From Bugula neritina (Eukaryota > Bryozoa > Gymnolaemata > Cheilostomatida > Bugulidae): a DNA stretch of 60,000 nt. The notes beneath the pieces are model-generated. The model worked only from the letters and a program-made list of their open reading frames with translations, was not told where the DNA came from and ran no database searches. Both the position numbers and the translations under genes were made by a program. Shown piece by piece: positions 27,501 through 39,977 of the stretch (the first letter of the stretch is position 1; the number at the start of each line of letters is the position of its first letter). Location of the stretch: assembly GCA_964035545.1 (NCBI GenBank), contig OZ037766.1:30615274-30675273 (forward strand), read 5' to 3'.

Positions 27501-30500
27501 TATAAGTCTTGATCTCAAAATATTTAGTAGAGTTAATGCCTAATATGCTGATGTAACAGAAATCAGTTAGAAGTTATTTTGTCACAGATCTAACCAAACT
27601 TCTCTTAAAAGAGCGTTGTAATACAAAACTACAAATTTTTTACATCTTCATTTGTAATGTTTAAATTATCATTATTGCGCAAATTTGTATGAAATTATGT
27701 AATGAATCTTACAGAGAAACTAAGATGAACTTATGGCAAACATTCTTGCAATTATCAATTACCTAAGTTACTGCCAATAACATGGCCTTTGATGTGTGTG
27801 CAACCACGCCTTTGCTGATATAATGATACGATTTGCCAATCCACGTCCACACGACTAAAGTCACACCATTTCTTGCAAGCTCCTTCACATTTAACACATT
27901 TCCGGTTAACATCTGGTAAATATCCTGCCGGACATTCTGTAGTGCAGGTTCCATCATCATGTTTGAAATACCCAACTATAAAGTTTACAGAAAAACTTTG
28001 GCAACAATTGTACTATATACGAATGTGAAGCTACTTTCAAATATTCATCACTCCCTTATCACCATATTTCAAGCAACATGGACAAGTTTGCCTTCAAATT
28101 TGTGCTTATTTAGTTCAATCAATTTAGGTAAAGTTAGGGTCACATGCTTATTTGCACACATTATATTTGAAATGTTTGAAATATTCAACAACTAGCCCAA
28201 TTACAAGTAGGGCGTATGTGTGTGTATGTGTGTTTATGTTCGTATGTGTGCGTATGTGTGCAGATTAAGTGCGTTCGCAAGTGTATGTAAAGTGTGTAAA
28301 TGTGAGCAGATGTGTGTAGGTGTGTATCTGTAGATGCATGCGTGCGTATGTGTGTTAAATATTTTATAGTTTTAAGCCTTTCACAACAGAGAAGCCTAAT
28401 GCTGCTAGAATAGTTATTATATAAAACAAGAAATTATAGCTTACTGCTTCGCTCATCATACTCATAGAGCTCTACTTCTGTAAACATAAACCTCTTATTT
28501 GCTTCAGCGTAGATGCCAAACTGAGCTGTGAGAGGGTATCTTTCTGTCCCATCTTCATGTTTGCATGTGATATAGAACACTTTTCTTCCTGGAGGCTGAT
28601 TCACTTGAGTACACAACTCCCAACCAGCGTTGTATTCATCCGGCAGGGTGGAGGCGTAAGTTGAATGTGCAGCATTTGTAGTAGCCACAAATGGCTTGAA
28701 CACCTGTCTGATAGCTTAAACAAACAACATCTTTGAAGTTTATATTTGGCCAAATAATTATTCCAAAAAAATTATTCGTTCAAACTTCTTTTCCGTGTAT
28801 TTGTGGCACGAGCAAAATTTATTGAAAAAAAAACAATATCATTAGTTACTTGAAGTCGATTTCAATTAGTTTGTACTCACAGCAATCAGTGAAGTTACAC
28901 TGAAGAGGTAAATTTATGACTGCATGAGAAAGTTGTATCAACTTTTGTGAGATTATAATAATAATCCATGACCAGTGTGTTGAATGAGTATCAGTTAACG
29001 AAAATATAGGCATGTTTATTTCTCCATCAGTTAAAAGAGATGAGTCTATTCTTTGATTCCCAGGCTCTGATTTGACTTCTTGCTGGTATGCATAGTCCAA
29101 ACCCCCTAAAACCAATATAAGTTGAAGCAAAAAAATGTTTTTGAACTATAATACGTTAAGATTTTCTAAATTTTGAAATGCATAATCAAAACCTAGTTCT
29201 TTGATAATTGTTCACTGCTGATTATAATTAATTATTTCATTTTAATTATGTGTATTATAATGATGCAAGGTTTTATTTATCTAAAATTTTTTGAAGATGC
29301 TTTTAAAACTGCTAAATTTATGTGTTATATATAGAGCAGTTTGAAAAGTTTTCATTACCAAAACTATAGGTTAAGAGAAAGTTTAATTAACAAGGCTAGT
29401 AGCGTAAAAACAGATTGACTCCTATAATCCAACTTGAAAAATATTATTATGGGATTTTAAAATTGTAAACTAAAATCCAATAAAAAAAACATAAAAAGCG
29501 AAATTATATTTTATATGTTTATATTGAATAAATAGTATATTTACAAAAAATAGTGAAAGAAAAATAATAATGTAAAAAACTCACCTATACCAAAAACCTG
29601 GACTTCTTTTAACACCAGACCGAGTGAATCCTTTCCAGCTACAATAATGAACTGTTTACTCAGTCTGTGTGGGTCACCGTAGTCACAGGTTACTATGGAT
29701 TTTATTTCAAGTTCAGCGCCTTCAAATTTACACAAATCTGTATCTGGAAGAAGGTGAGGAGGTGCACGTTGTAGTTCATCACTACGTAGAGTAGTCAAAT
29801 AAGTTACATCTTTCAGTGTGTAGGATCCTGGAAAATGTGTAACTATAATACTTATAAACAGCTATATATGTTACAGATGCTTTCAGTACGAGGTTATATT
29901 TCGAATGTTTTACTCTGCAGCATCTACATGCACCCCAATTATGTTGTCAAAACTTAAAACATTTCAGCAACTAATAGATAAGTAACTTCGGATATTTCGG
30001 AAGCATGTCAAGTTTAGTTTATGGCTCAGAAAGTAAATGTTTTACCAGAGAAACTTAGACAGGCGTGTGCATCTTCTGTTGTCCCTCTTTCAACTATAGC
30101 ATAGTAAAACCTGATCTTGGACTGAAAGGTGACAGATAAATATCCATAGTCTTCTTTTTCTCCAATGAACAAATGATGAGGAGTAAGTCTAAAGGCATTA
30201 TGTGCCCGAAAGATGATTTTTGTTCCATGGTATACGGTTTCGCACTCACTAGAACTGCGGATAATGGAAGAATGATCCGTTCCTTCTGCAAAAGTTATCA
30301 TAACAATTATTTAAGGCTCTCAACAAATATTTTCTTAATATTAAATTATAAATCATTTATGAATTAAAGTCATTTACAGTTAATGTAAAGTGTGTTCAGA
30401 CAGCGTACCTGGACATTCATTTACACAGAACTTGTCCTTGATACTGTACTGTCTGTTAGGATGATCAACAAACTTATTAGAGAGGACATCATAAACTTTC

Positions 30501-32017
30501 TCTGAATGAACTTGAGAACAGTTTTCAACACAAGCACCAGATGGGAACATGTAGAAACCAGAGCAGCCTTCAAACTACAAATAATAAGAATATGCATAGG
30601 TTATTGTTTCAAATAACTCTTTTAGTTTAGGATTTTATTATACATTTTTTTCTAACATAAATCTAGCTTTTAACTAACTTAGTTTTATTTAGTAAGTTTT
30701 TAGTCACAAGTTCTTTTTAAAGAAAGTTTTTAAAACCATATTTAAGTCATTTAATAGAATTTAAAATAGCAAACAAACTTATTGTTCAAAGTAAGTAGCT
30801 ATCTACAAGTCATAGTACAGTACAATTTTGCCACATGTTAGTAATCAAGGAGTATCCAGTTTTAATTTTATATTTTATAAACTGATTGTGTTTGTGACCA
30901 AATTTTGGTTTACCACAATGGCAAAATTATCAACAAAAATAGAGGAATAAATCATTAATATCCCTGCTGAATAATTAAGCTGATTGACTTTCTAATGCAA
31001 TGCAAAACTTTTGCCACTACTTTGACCTTGACCTAGAACTTTGACTTGCAAGCAGGAGCTAACCATTATACAACTTGGGGGCACTGCATGGGTGATTTCA
31101 ATACGACACCTAAATTCAATTAGAAAGAAATAATTTATAGTTTCAAATGTAATTCTTTCTTAAAATCCAATCCACTACAATTTCTGGCATAGAATCAGTC
31201 ACCTACCTTGAGACAGTCAGCTTCAGCTGGTCCTCTACATCCGGTGAGACAACTCTCATGACAACAATGATTTGCTGTGTTATGATAACAGCCAGTAGTA
31301 CAACTTGGATGGCAGTTTGTAAAGTCTATTTGACAGTCTTCTGCATCTGGTCCCCAGCAGTCGTTTCCCAGACAAGATGAATGACACTGGCCTACATTTG
31401 ACAAGTTGCAGCAGTTACTTTATTATGTTGTAAAAGTCAAATAAAGTTGTATCAAAGAATGACTCTGCCCTACAAAAGCGTCTTTGACAAAGAATATTTT
31501 TAATTATGGATTTTTTTGTACAAACCAACCTTTTTGAATTAGAAAAAATTATTTTGTTTATCAAAGAATGCATGCAAATGTAAAAAGTTTTACTTTTAAT
31601 AAACACTCGCATACCCACCTGTACTGCATGTCGCAACCCGGATATCTATTTTTCCTGATGTTTTTACTTTAGACCAATCTGTTTTGTGATCAAAGCAGTT
31701 GTCAACCTTTATTAAAATGTTTCTACCAGAAACCTCTTCGTCATAAAAAATAAAATCTTCATATAAAATAAAAGTTTCAGTGTTATCATTTTCAAGTTTG
31801 ATTTAATAATTATAGTGTAGTCACTTTGGTATAGCGTAATTCAAAGTTATAATAGTTAAGACTTATATAGTACAGGTATACATGTATGGCTTATATTTTA
31901 GCAGCACTTTTTTTCGAAAATGAAGAAGTCCCTAATAAATACAATTTCAGATAATGGCAAATGCGCTTTACACTTTATTCAAACACAAATGAAACATAAA
32001 TTTTTATTTTAAGACAT

Positions 32018-32076
<59 letters not shown>

Positions 32077-32113
32077 CATATATATATACATATATATATA
32101 TATACATATATAC

Positions 32114-32144
<31 letters not shown>

Positions 32145-32323
32145 GCTTCTATATTTAAAAAGTGAATCAAAAGAACTCAATATTTCAAAAAATAGAGTAG
32201 GTATTTATATTTGGTACTGATACAATTTTGGATATAAAATAAACTTATATATTCATTTTTCGAAAAATGAATATATAAGTTTATTTTATATCCAAAATTG
32301 TATCAGTACCAAATATATATATG

Positions 32324-32414
<91 letters not shown>

Positions 32415-33347
32415 CATACCACGAAGTTTATGTAGTCCAATACCATCTCTCAGTGTCCCATAGTAAGCTAGCTGGAGACTATACTCATTAGGCTGCAGCA
32501 TTTTACCACCAATAGTTGCGAGACTTGCCAAGGCAGGTGGTTTTGAGGTAAACCTAAATGCGCTGTTTGTTTCTATGTAAACTGAACCAGCAACGTCAAT
32601 TATTGAATTTAGAAATTCCAGTTGTGAGTCGTAATAGAAAACGCTTTCATATACATATAAACCACCGCCAACAACGTATTTACAGTTCTGGTAACGTCTC
32701 TGTAGATATATTGCAGTTTCGCTTCCGTATCCAGCAGCTACACCTCTAGGATGACCTAGGTTTCTATACAGTCTCTCAAGGGTTTTGTTTGTTTGGCCGA
32801 TGCAGACTTGGCCGAGAAGCTCTGTAGAATAAAAAATATTCCAGTTTCAGTTACACTAGTGTACAAGAGTTATCTGTACACAAGTGTTGAGCTGTTGAGT
32901 TTTCAGATTGCATAGAAAACCCTCACTGAGATATAAATATGTCTGAAATTGCTATCTGATGTGTTGATAGACATCATTTATATAAACTTACTCATACAAG
33001 TTTATAGTTACCATCCCTGTGAGAAAGCCCCTGACGGAAGGGGTTTCTGTTAAAGTGGGCTAAGGACTTATTTAAATGAGGCACAGGAGCAATAATGAGT
33101 AGATGCTCTTCCTAGCATCACCAATGGCTTTTGTTGTGTTCGAAGCCATGACTTTATGCTTACTAGGCAAGCTCTTTAATCACTCTAACTTCTAGACCAC
33201 GGCTACTCCCTATATATACATGTATATATATCCAATATATGTTTGTATAATGTTATCTAACTTACCTGAGAGCTCTTGGGCTTCAACTGTAGCATGTAAC
33301 ACACAGCAGGTTATAAAGTATTTGATTATGGAAATATATAAATTCAT
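21991..33347 (-). CDS. Copy 3: kinase-less ErbB-like receptor with two galactose-binding domains and longest repeat tail
   Basis: Exons: 33266-33347, 32420-32821, 31619-31735, 31207-31391, 30409-30574, 30046-30285, 29585-29827, 28881-29105, 28445-28714, 27763-27975, 27206-27401, 26454-26647, 25987-26213, 25297-25430, 24972-25147, 24292-24426, 23689-24128, 21991-22956. They total 4611 nt, or 1536 aa. Domains by approximate residue: signal peptide 1-24, L1 28-200, CR1 first part 201-317, galactose-binding-like 318-478 and 479-643, CR1 second part 644-690, L2 690-844, CR2 845-965, fibronectin-III-like 965-1068, short Ser/Thr stalk to 1195, membrane helix about 1197-1221 and a tail of about 315 residues. 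CR1 carries the arm-like loop [18 protein letters not shown] between CxxxC pairs, matching the ErbB dimerisation arm by position. No kinase follows. Confidence 0.9.
23689..24128 (-). other. Copy 3 stalk and transmembrane exon
   Basis: Encodes a Ser/Thr-rich stalk with about four to five degenerate units of PQTTLRSSS type, then a clean hydrophobic helix [18 protein letters not shown] that continues into the tail exon. It is shorter than the 701-nt exon of copy 2 and the 1220-nt exon of copy 5. Confidence 0.82.
24466..24555. repeat. (TGCG)n microsatellite
   Basis: About 90 bases of TGCG repeats flanked by TG repeats, in the copy 3 intron 40 bases upstream (in gene sense) of the fibronectin-III exon 24292-24426. 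Open frames of Thr-His-Ala-Arg type here are artefacts. Confidence 0.96.
28203..28360. repeat. GT-rich imperfect microsatellite
   Basis: Interrupted gtgtgtatgtg and gcgtatgtgtg runs in the intron between the copy 3 exons 28445-28714 and 27763-27975. Copies 2, 4 and 5 also have GT-rich tracts in the equivalent intron (13258-13310, 39820-40003, 55705-55750), so the tract probably predates the duplications. Confidence 0.85.
32023..32145. repeat. (AT)n microsatellite with TACATA interruptions
   Basis: About 120 bases of TA dinucleotides in the copy 3 intron downstream of the L1 exon. Confidence 0.95.
32206..32317. repeat. Perfect inverted repeat, 56-bp arms, no spacer
   Basis: The left arm 32206-32261 is the exact reverse complement of 32262-32317, with the centre at ttttt-cg-aaaaa. 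I checked the outer pairs: the match ends at 32205/32318. The arms contain ttggtactgatacaattttg and its complement. It lies between two (AT)n tracts, 100 bases from the copy 3 L1 donor. Confidence 0.93.
32318..32412. repeat. (AT)n microsatellite beside a splice donor
   Basis: TA dinucleotides run to within about 6 bases of the GT donor of the copy 3 L1 exon (exon end 32420). Confidence 0.95.
32994..33210 (-). mobile_element. tRNA-derived SINE, full length, minus orientation
   Basis: Reverse complement of the family from tail (acaagtttatagttaccatc) to head (ctagaccacggctactccc). In the first intron of copy 3, 56 bases from the signal exon. Confidence 0.92.
33266..33347 (-). other. Copy 3 signal-peptide exon
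   Basis: Starts [20 protein letters not shown] and ends in phase 1 at a GTAAGT donor. It is one Ile codon shorter than copy 4 and otherwise nearly identical to it. Confidence 0.88.
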
Positions 33348-33435
33348 AGTGATGTTAGTCTGACTATAATTTATTATACTTATAGTAGCAGTATGTAGGG
33401 AGTTTACATTGAGGGCAACAATTACTTCATCTAAT
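33348..33435 (-). promoter_or_regulatory. Conserved TATA-containing 5' block of copy 3
   Basis: Same block as at copies 2 and 4, with TATAAGTATA at 33375-33384 (28 bases from the ATG) and the upstream gccctcaatgtaaactccc segment. Conservation drops beyond about 33440, where a minisatellite begins 130 bases further on. Confidence 0.6.
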
Positions 33436-33572
33436 ATCTAAATGCATTTTTAGCTTATTTAACAGAATTTACCTTTGTTATGTGCTAAGAAACAGTTTGA
33501 GTTACAGAGTCACTTAAAACAAACTCAAGTAGTATAACTGTAGAAGTTTGCATATAAGCAGTTTTACAATAT

Positions 33573-33933
33573 GAATTGTATGACACCATCTGAATGACAC
33601 CACTTGGATGACATCATTTGAATGGCACCATCTGTACAACACCATCTGAATGACACTACCTGCATGACACCACCTATATGACACCGCCTGTATGACACCA
33701 CTTGTATGACACCACCTGTATGATACCACCTGTATAACACCAACTGAATAACACCAACTGAATAACACCAACTGAATAACACCACCTGTATAACACCAAC
33801 TGAATAACACCAACTGAATAACACCAACTGAATAACACCAACTGAATAACACCAACTGAATAACACCAACTGAATAACACCAACTGAATAACACCAACTG
33901 AATAACACCAACTGAATAACACCAACTGAATGA
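33573..33933. repeat. 14-bp minisatellite, about 25 copies
   Basis: The unit is actgaataacacca. The right half (33740-33930) is nearly homogeneous. The left half is increasingly degenerate (tgacaccatctgaa, tgacaccacctgta). It lies 230 bases upstream of the copy 3 start codon. Open frames across it are artefacts. Confidence 0.96.
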
Positions 33934-34252
33934 TGCCGGCAAGACTACAAACAATTCAAAGTATAGAATTATGACATAAACTTTTGGAAGCAAATAAACT
34001 TCTTGTGACATTTAGTGAGCATAACTTTAATATAGATAATTGCATTTAACATCAGTAGATTAAAGATAAAATTTAAAAAAAAAAAACTTACTTATTTTGC
34101 TATCTAACAACCTGTTCATTACAGCTCATATGCTTTTGCCAAAACGTGAATGTATTTGAGAGCTAGCACTGTAGGCACAGCTTGTCTGTAAAACAGTGTA
34201 GCTCAAACTGAAAGCTTTGCATAAATTATGCTACACATTATAAGATACACAA

Positions 34253-34467
34253 GGGAGCAGCTGTGGTCTAGGGGTTAGAGCATTTGTCTAGTAAACACGA
34301 GGTCATGGGTTTAGACTGGAAAAGGGCCATTGGTGATGTTAGAAAGAGCATCCAGTCATAATTGCTCCTGTGCCTCATTTAAAAGTAAGTCTTTAGCCCG
34401 CTTTAACAATAACTCTTTCTATCAGGGGTTTCTCATAGCGATGGTCACTATAAACTTGCATAAGTTT
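34253..34467 (+). mobile_element. tRNA-derived SINE, full length
   Basis: Head gggagcagctgtggtctagg, body gccattggtgatgttagaaa, tail cactataaacttgcataag. In the intergenic gap between copies 4 and 3. Confidence 0.92.
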
Positions 34468-35285
34468 TTATTATGAGATACACAATTGACTGTAATTATT
34501 AAACTTGTCAGACATTTGCAGTCATGACTGAAGTTCAAGCTAGCCTTCTATGTCAATATAAGCAGATAACTATATCAAATAACATATTATAATATTACGA
34601 AAACCATTTGATTAACTATTTATTTGTAGACAAGCTGGTCACAGTATTATGGAGAAGCTTAATATTAAACTTTTGTGTCAGAACACAAGTGCCCTAAAAA
34701 GTTAAAAGTAACTGATGTTCAAATTTTGTTTTTATTTTTCCTAAATGTATATATTGTTGTAAAATATTAACATTACTTGAAGTTATGGAACTTGAATATA
34801 ATTATGTAGTATATAATATTTATATGATGTATATGTTTTATGGAGAAGTTAAGTATTATATATGATATATTAATATAAACTCATCTTACAGTATTTGCCT
34901 ACTTGAGGTTTCATATCAGCATTATTTTATTTTCTTGAAAAAATACAAGCTCTACATTTCATAGTAAAAGCAAGCTACTTTGGTATACTGAGTTATTCTA
35001 GATGTCAGTGTATATAAGTATGAATGTCAAGAGTTCTAAAGATTGTAAGATAGTTTAATAGTCTAAAGTATATGAGAAGAAAGAAAAACATAAAACACTT
35101 TAGAATCCCACATTTTATTTGAACCTAATCAATACATAAAGAAGGAAACACTTTTATTTTTTAAAATTTTCAAGTTTCCATATTACAAAAAAAAACCACA
35201 CTGTACAAACATTTCGTTAGAAAGATTCGATCAGAGGCATGGTTATTTGGAAACTGGCACAGCTATAATATCATAATGTATAATA
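34468..35285. other. Intergenic sequence 3' of copy 4
   Basis: AT-rich. The right end should hold the 3' UTR of copy 4. I see no exon, kinase-like sequence or repeat. Confidence 0.6.
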
Positions 35286-35860
35286 TCACAAATTCCAGCT
35301 GTAAACAGAGTCAGTGTTATATATGAGAGTCTTTTCTCTTCTCAGGTGCAATTTCCTTACTATAGGTGTTGCTGAAGCAGATTTACTATAACTACGAGCA
35401 GCAGAGGTTTCTTGTAAACTCTGATAATATGTCAACTCAACAACCAGTGGTTCTGAAAAAATATAATAAAGCATTTTCTTTTAAACTTTATTTTTATATT
35501 TTTAAAAGTTCTAAAACTCAACAATAAAATTTTAAAAAATTAGTTGTGAAATCGATAACAAGTCAAAAGTAAAACAATTCCTTTGCATGTATTTTGTTTT
35601 TAAGAAAGTTCGATGTTGAAAGAATTTTTGAGCTCATGCATGTTAAAAAATTAAGTTAATAGCGGCAACAACACTGAGATGAATCTACTAGAAAAGCTTA
35701 TAATTATTTTGCAAGAATTAATACGTAAGCAAAATATAATGCAAAGTTTTTATGTTTTCATTAAAAGATGCATTACACTTTGCCTCATAAATTATTGATA
35801 GTTTGAATTTTAATTACGGGTAGCAGGTCTTGTTCTTTTTATAGGTTTGATTAGACTTGT
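35286..35860 (-). other. Copy 4 tail, two exons
   Basis: Exon 35818-35860 adds [14 protein letters not shown] after the helix and ends at a GTAATT donor. The last exon 35286-35452 continues in frame through [20 protein letters not shown] to a stop. The SYSKSASA part resembles SYPYSSRPASVA of copy 5, which supports the join. If the donor is not used, translation stops two codons later (RN then TAA) and the tail is only 16 residues. Confidence 0.6.
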
Positions 35861-38800
35861 CTGCTTTTTGATTAAAGAACATGCATTTTTATATTTTATC
35901 AACTTACTGCTATAATCATCATAACAGCTAAAAGTGCTGAACCGTTTATTGCCGACGAATGGTTTGGACTTGGATCAGTAGAGTTAGGCTCCAAAGTGCT
36001 TTGAGCTTCCGGACCATTTGTCGAGCCACTTTTTGTGCTAGATCTCAATGAACTGTTAAGTTTTTGATCAGTTGTCGTGCCTTCACTCGTACCAGATCTT
36101 GGTGTGCTTTGGAGTTCTGGAGTATTTGCTGTAAACATTTTCAAAGTTTTAAAAACAGCGAAGTTTGAAATATGTCAACATACCGTCATGCTCAAAGTTT
36201 TCAATGTGAAGCTAGTTTAGTATTACTTGTTAGCTTGTTTTGTAGCTTGACAAAAATTGAGTGCTTCTGTAATTGATTATTAGGAGAAGTCATTTTTACC
36301 TGCAATACTCAGGTGAACAGGTGGATACCATGACATAACTCCATATGATGAAGAATTTACCAGAAGGACTACACTGTACAACATGTCTTCAGTAGGTTCA
36401 TTGTAGGCGTGTGATGCTAAATCTACTGATCGTTTTTCTTTTAAATTAAACAAAGCCACAGAATGAATTTTACGCAGAAATTATTTTCTGTTAATATTTT
36501 TAAAAACAATTTATTTGTTTTTGTCTTGGAGGGTATCAAAGCTGACTAAATATTAAAAAACAGTTGTTGGAGAAAAGTCCTATTATAACAGTTAGTTACT
36601 TCAAGTTTTGATTACTCTATAATATACTGTACAAATGCGTCCTAATTTTCAAGTGATTCTTGTAAACCTATCAACAACATGTTGTATGGTTGATTATAAC
36701 TTGCATAGATTAATTTCATCTTTTAAATTTTAGTATTCATAAAAACTATTTTAGTCAATGTACCTGGTTTTTCTTCGAAAAGATCGTATTCTGTCTCATT
36801 GTATTTCTTCGTGTAGAGAAGAAACTCTTCTACACTTTGCTCTTGCTCTGGGACATCTTCGTTAAACTCAAGCACCCATGAAAGGTTTGCTTTTCCATCA
36901 TAAGACAGAAGTAGCGAGTACAGTGAACTTTCTTTCTCCCTTTAAAGTTCAAACTCAGTTAATAATTTATATTTAGCTTAGTTTTTTTTAAAACATGAAT
37001 ATTGTCTGACAATTTCAGTCAACGTTATAATGAAAAAGCATAAAGATGGTACTGAAAATTCAAACCAAAACTCACTGAATAGTACAACCATTAGGTACAC
37101 AGGTTAAACATATCTTGTTGATACTATCTGGTACAGTGTTGTCTGGACAAGTCTGAACACATCTATTTCTTAATCTGTAGTTCTTACACTGGTTACACTC
37201 TGTGTCTAACTAAAATATAGTGAGGTACTGTGACTATAAGTATAAATTAGATAATCTATGTTGATTTGCAAAAACAATAAGGCTAAAATAGGCTGTGCAC
37301 TTTGGAAGGTAACACCTACTTATGAAGTCTACAAAATAAAACACTTTATGTTATAAAGTCATATGGCAGCAATAATTTACTGTTTGTCTTTATTTTAATG
37401 ACCAACGAAAAAATGATTGGGTGCAAGTTTTGTAAAACTACATGCAGTATGTTTTATTTTTTTATTCAACATTCAACCAATCTAAACCAAACACGAGGCG
37501 ACTTCACACCAAACTCACATTAGAGAAAAATTTACTTCAAATAGTGCAAATAGCGCAAATAGTAAAATTGTACTATTGTGCTACTATATATTTAGTAACT
37601 TTTATTCTATATTTGCCAAAAAACAGAAGGTCTAAATACATTAGACTTTTGCATCGCTGTTGAATTGTACTTAAGTTTAAAGAACAGTATTTCTTATAAA
37701 GTGAGTTTTACTCGATGTTCAAAAAATAAAACAGTGTTTATCTTGTGACTGAAATAAAAGCTGTATTATTGCTTTTGCATATAAGAGCAATTGGCTTTAA
37801 AGAGTCCCATGCAAGTTATAAATTGAGATTCTTTTGGGAATATTCAGCTAGCAACATAATAATAGCATTCTATTTGACAAAAAGTTGATAGGAAAGCAGT
37901 TTAATTTTTTCTCTGTCTTATTTTCTCAGTGTTATTTAGAATCAAAATATAGTCTTCTTAAATAGCAAACTTTAATAAATTTTAGACTGGTGCGAATCAA
38001 ATAAAATACAGATATACTAGTATTTATAAAAAGACCTGCAGCAACACAGAATAAAATTAACAGACTTACACTACCAAAACAGCCTTCTACACACTGACTG
38101 TGGCAACTGATACACTCATTAGTTTTAGTATGAAGATATAGTGGTGGGTCACAAGTGGAAACACACATGTTGTCTAACTGATAGCCTTGTGTGCACATCT
38201 TGCAGGTTGAATTAGCATGTGGGGGGCATCTGTAGCACCTCTTATTGCTGTCTTGACATCCAAATTGACATGTTGAATCACATAATGACAGTGGTGCTGT
38301 AATTACAGATAAAACAGCATATAAATGTAGTGGGGAAGAGTAATTTTCAAAAGAAATGGTTGAATTTATATCTAAGAATTCAGATCAAAAATTTTATTGA
38401 AAAAAATATTGAATTACTCTTTCTCTAATTTTAATAATCTATGACGCTGTAGGCCTAAAAGCTTTAATTTAAAATATAAAAATAACGAATACTGGTGCAA
38501 TTGTTGATTAACATAGAAAGTATATGTCTATAAGTAATGTTAAGTTACCTTCACAGGTTTTTCTAAAAACTTTGATGTTGTTGTTAGCTGAGCTGGTTAT
38601 TTGCTCCATAAATTTTTCTAATTCATCATCTATTATAGAACAACTATCATATATCTTCATATACACCGACCCATGGATCCTCTCAAGATTATTCAATCCA
38701 AGATACCCCACTTTACCGGTTAAAAGAATCAAAGAGGGATCTCTAAAAAATGTAACTCAGACTATCATACTTTAATCTCAGTCTATTAATTACTGAACTC

Positions 38801-39867
38801 ACTTTTTATTTGGATAAATCTATAGCTACAAGAATTTGTGTGTAATCATTAGAGATCCGTAAATTAAAACTGTTTAGTTTTAGTATACTACATTTTTATA
38901 TTTTAATTGCTTCAATTATGGTGATTATGGGAAGTTTTTCAAAATTGGAAATTTTGAATTAAATTTACTGATTCAAAATTTTCAAATCCAAAACTCTTCA
39001 ACTTTTTATCAAAATAATGAAGTTAATAAAATTCTTTTTGTGATAAATTGTTCTGTTAAACCATTTGTTGCAAACTTATTCAGTACACATATAGCAGTAT
39101 AATTAAACCTGAATTGTATTTAATTGAAAGGTGTGTTTGAATTTGTAATAATTTGGAAAAGATTTTAGGTATATATTGTAGACATAATTTAGTATAAATT
39201 TTACTATTTTTGTGTGATCTAGAAGGTACCAAAAAACATTTACCCTTGACATTCAGCTCGGTTTCTAACGTCTCTGCAATACGGAGTGTACAGGAAATTT
39301 CCCTCTCCACCAATAGACTTCAAGTTTCCCCAGAAACTTGTGAAGTCTCTATATGTATCAGAGTAATATTTTAGTGAGACTGAGCCTGTGACATGCTCCA
39401 CGTGTTGAAATACTTCTCTTATCTCTGAATCTGAAGCATCTGCATGGTAATAATAATTAAATTATTAGAAAGGATAATTAATATATCATTTGTTAAGCTT
39501 TCCAATATATTACTGCATGACTAAGTATAGCTATACGGCTATGATTAGTATATTAATATATTACTATCAATTACCAATGCTGTGTGCTATTAAGTGACCC
39601 TTGATGTGAGTGCAACCAGTTTTTTGATGCCGTATAGGAAAAGCTGCAGTCCAGTCCACACGACTAAAGTCACACCACTTCTTGCAAGCTCCTTCACATT
39701 TAACACATTTCCGGTTAACATCTGGTAAATATCCTGCTGGACATTCTGTAGTGCAGGTTCCATCCTCATGTTTGAAATACCCAACTATAAAGTTTACAAA
39801 AAAATGTTAATAGCAATTTTGTGTGTGTGTGTGTGTGTATTTGTGTGTGTGTGTGTATTTGTGTGTG

Positions 39868-39920
<53 letters not shown>

Positions 39921-39931
39921 GCGTGCGCGCG

Positions 39932-39977
<46 letters not shown>

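Noticed and set aside
27763-27975. Frame starting [15 protein letters not shown] (also at 39590 and 55469)
   Set aside because: Recurs in several copies only because the exon does. The phase-consistent frame reads [18 protein letters not shown] with the conserved cysteines.
33514-34011. Minus-strand frames with repeating VLFSWCYSVGVIQ
   Set aside because: Produced by the 14-bp minisatellite. There are no splice sites or homologous frame in the other copies.
34468-35285. Possible hidden kinase exons 3' of the tail exons in copies 2-5
   Set aside because: No frame with kinase motifs (glycine loop, HRD, DFG) was found in the gaps between genes, and each tail exon ends in a stop within 1-2 kb of the next gene.
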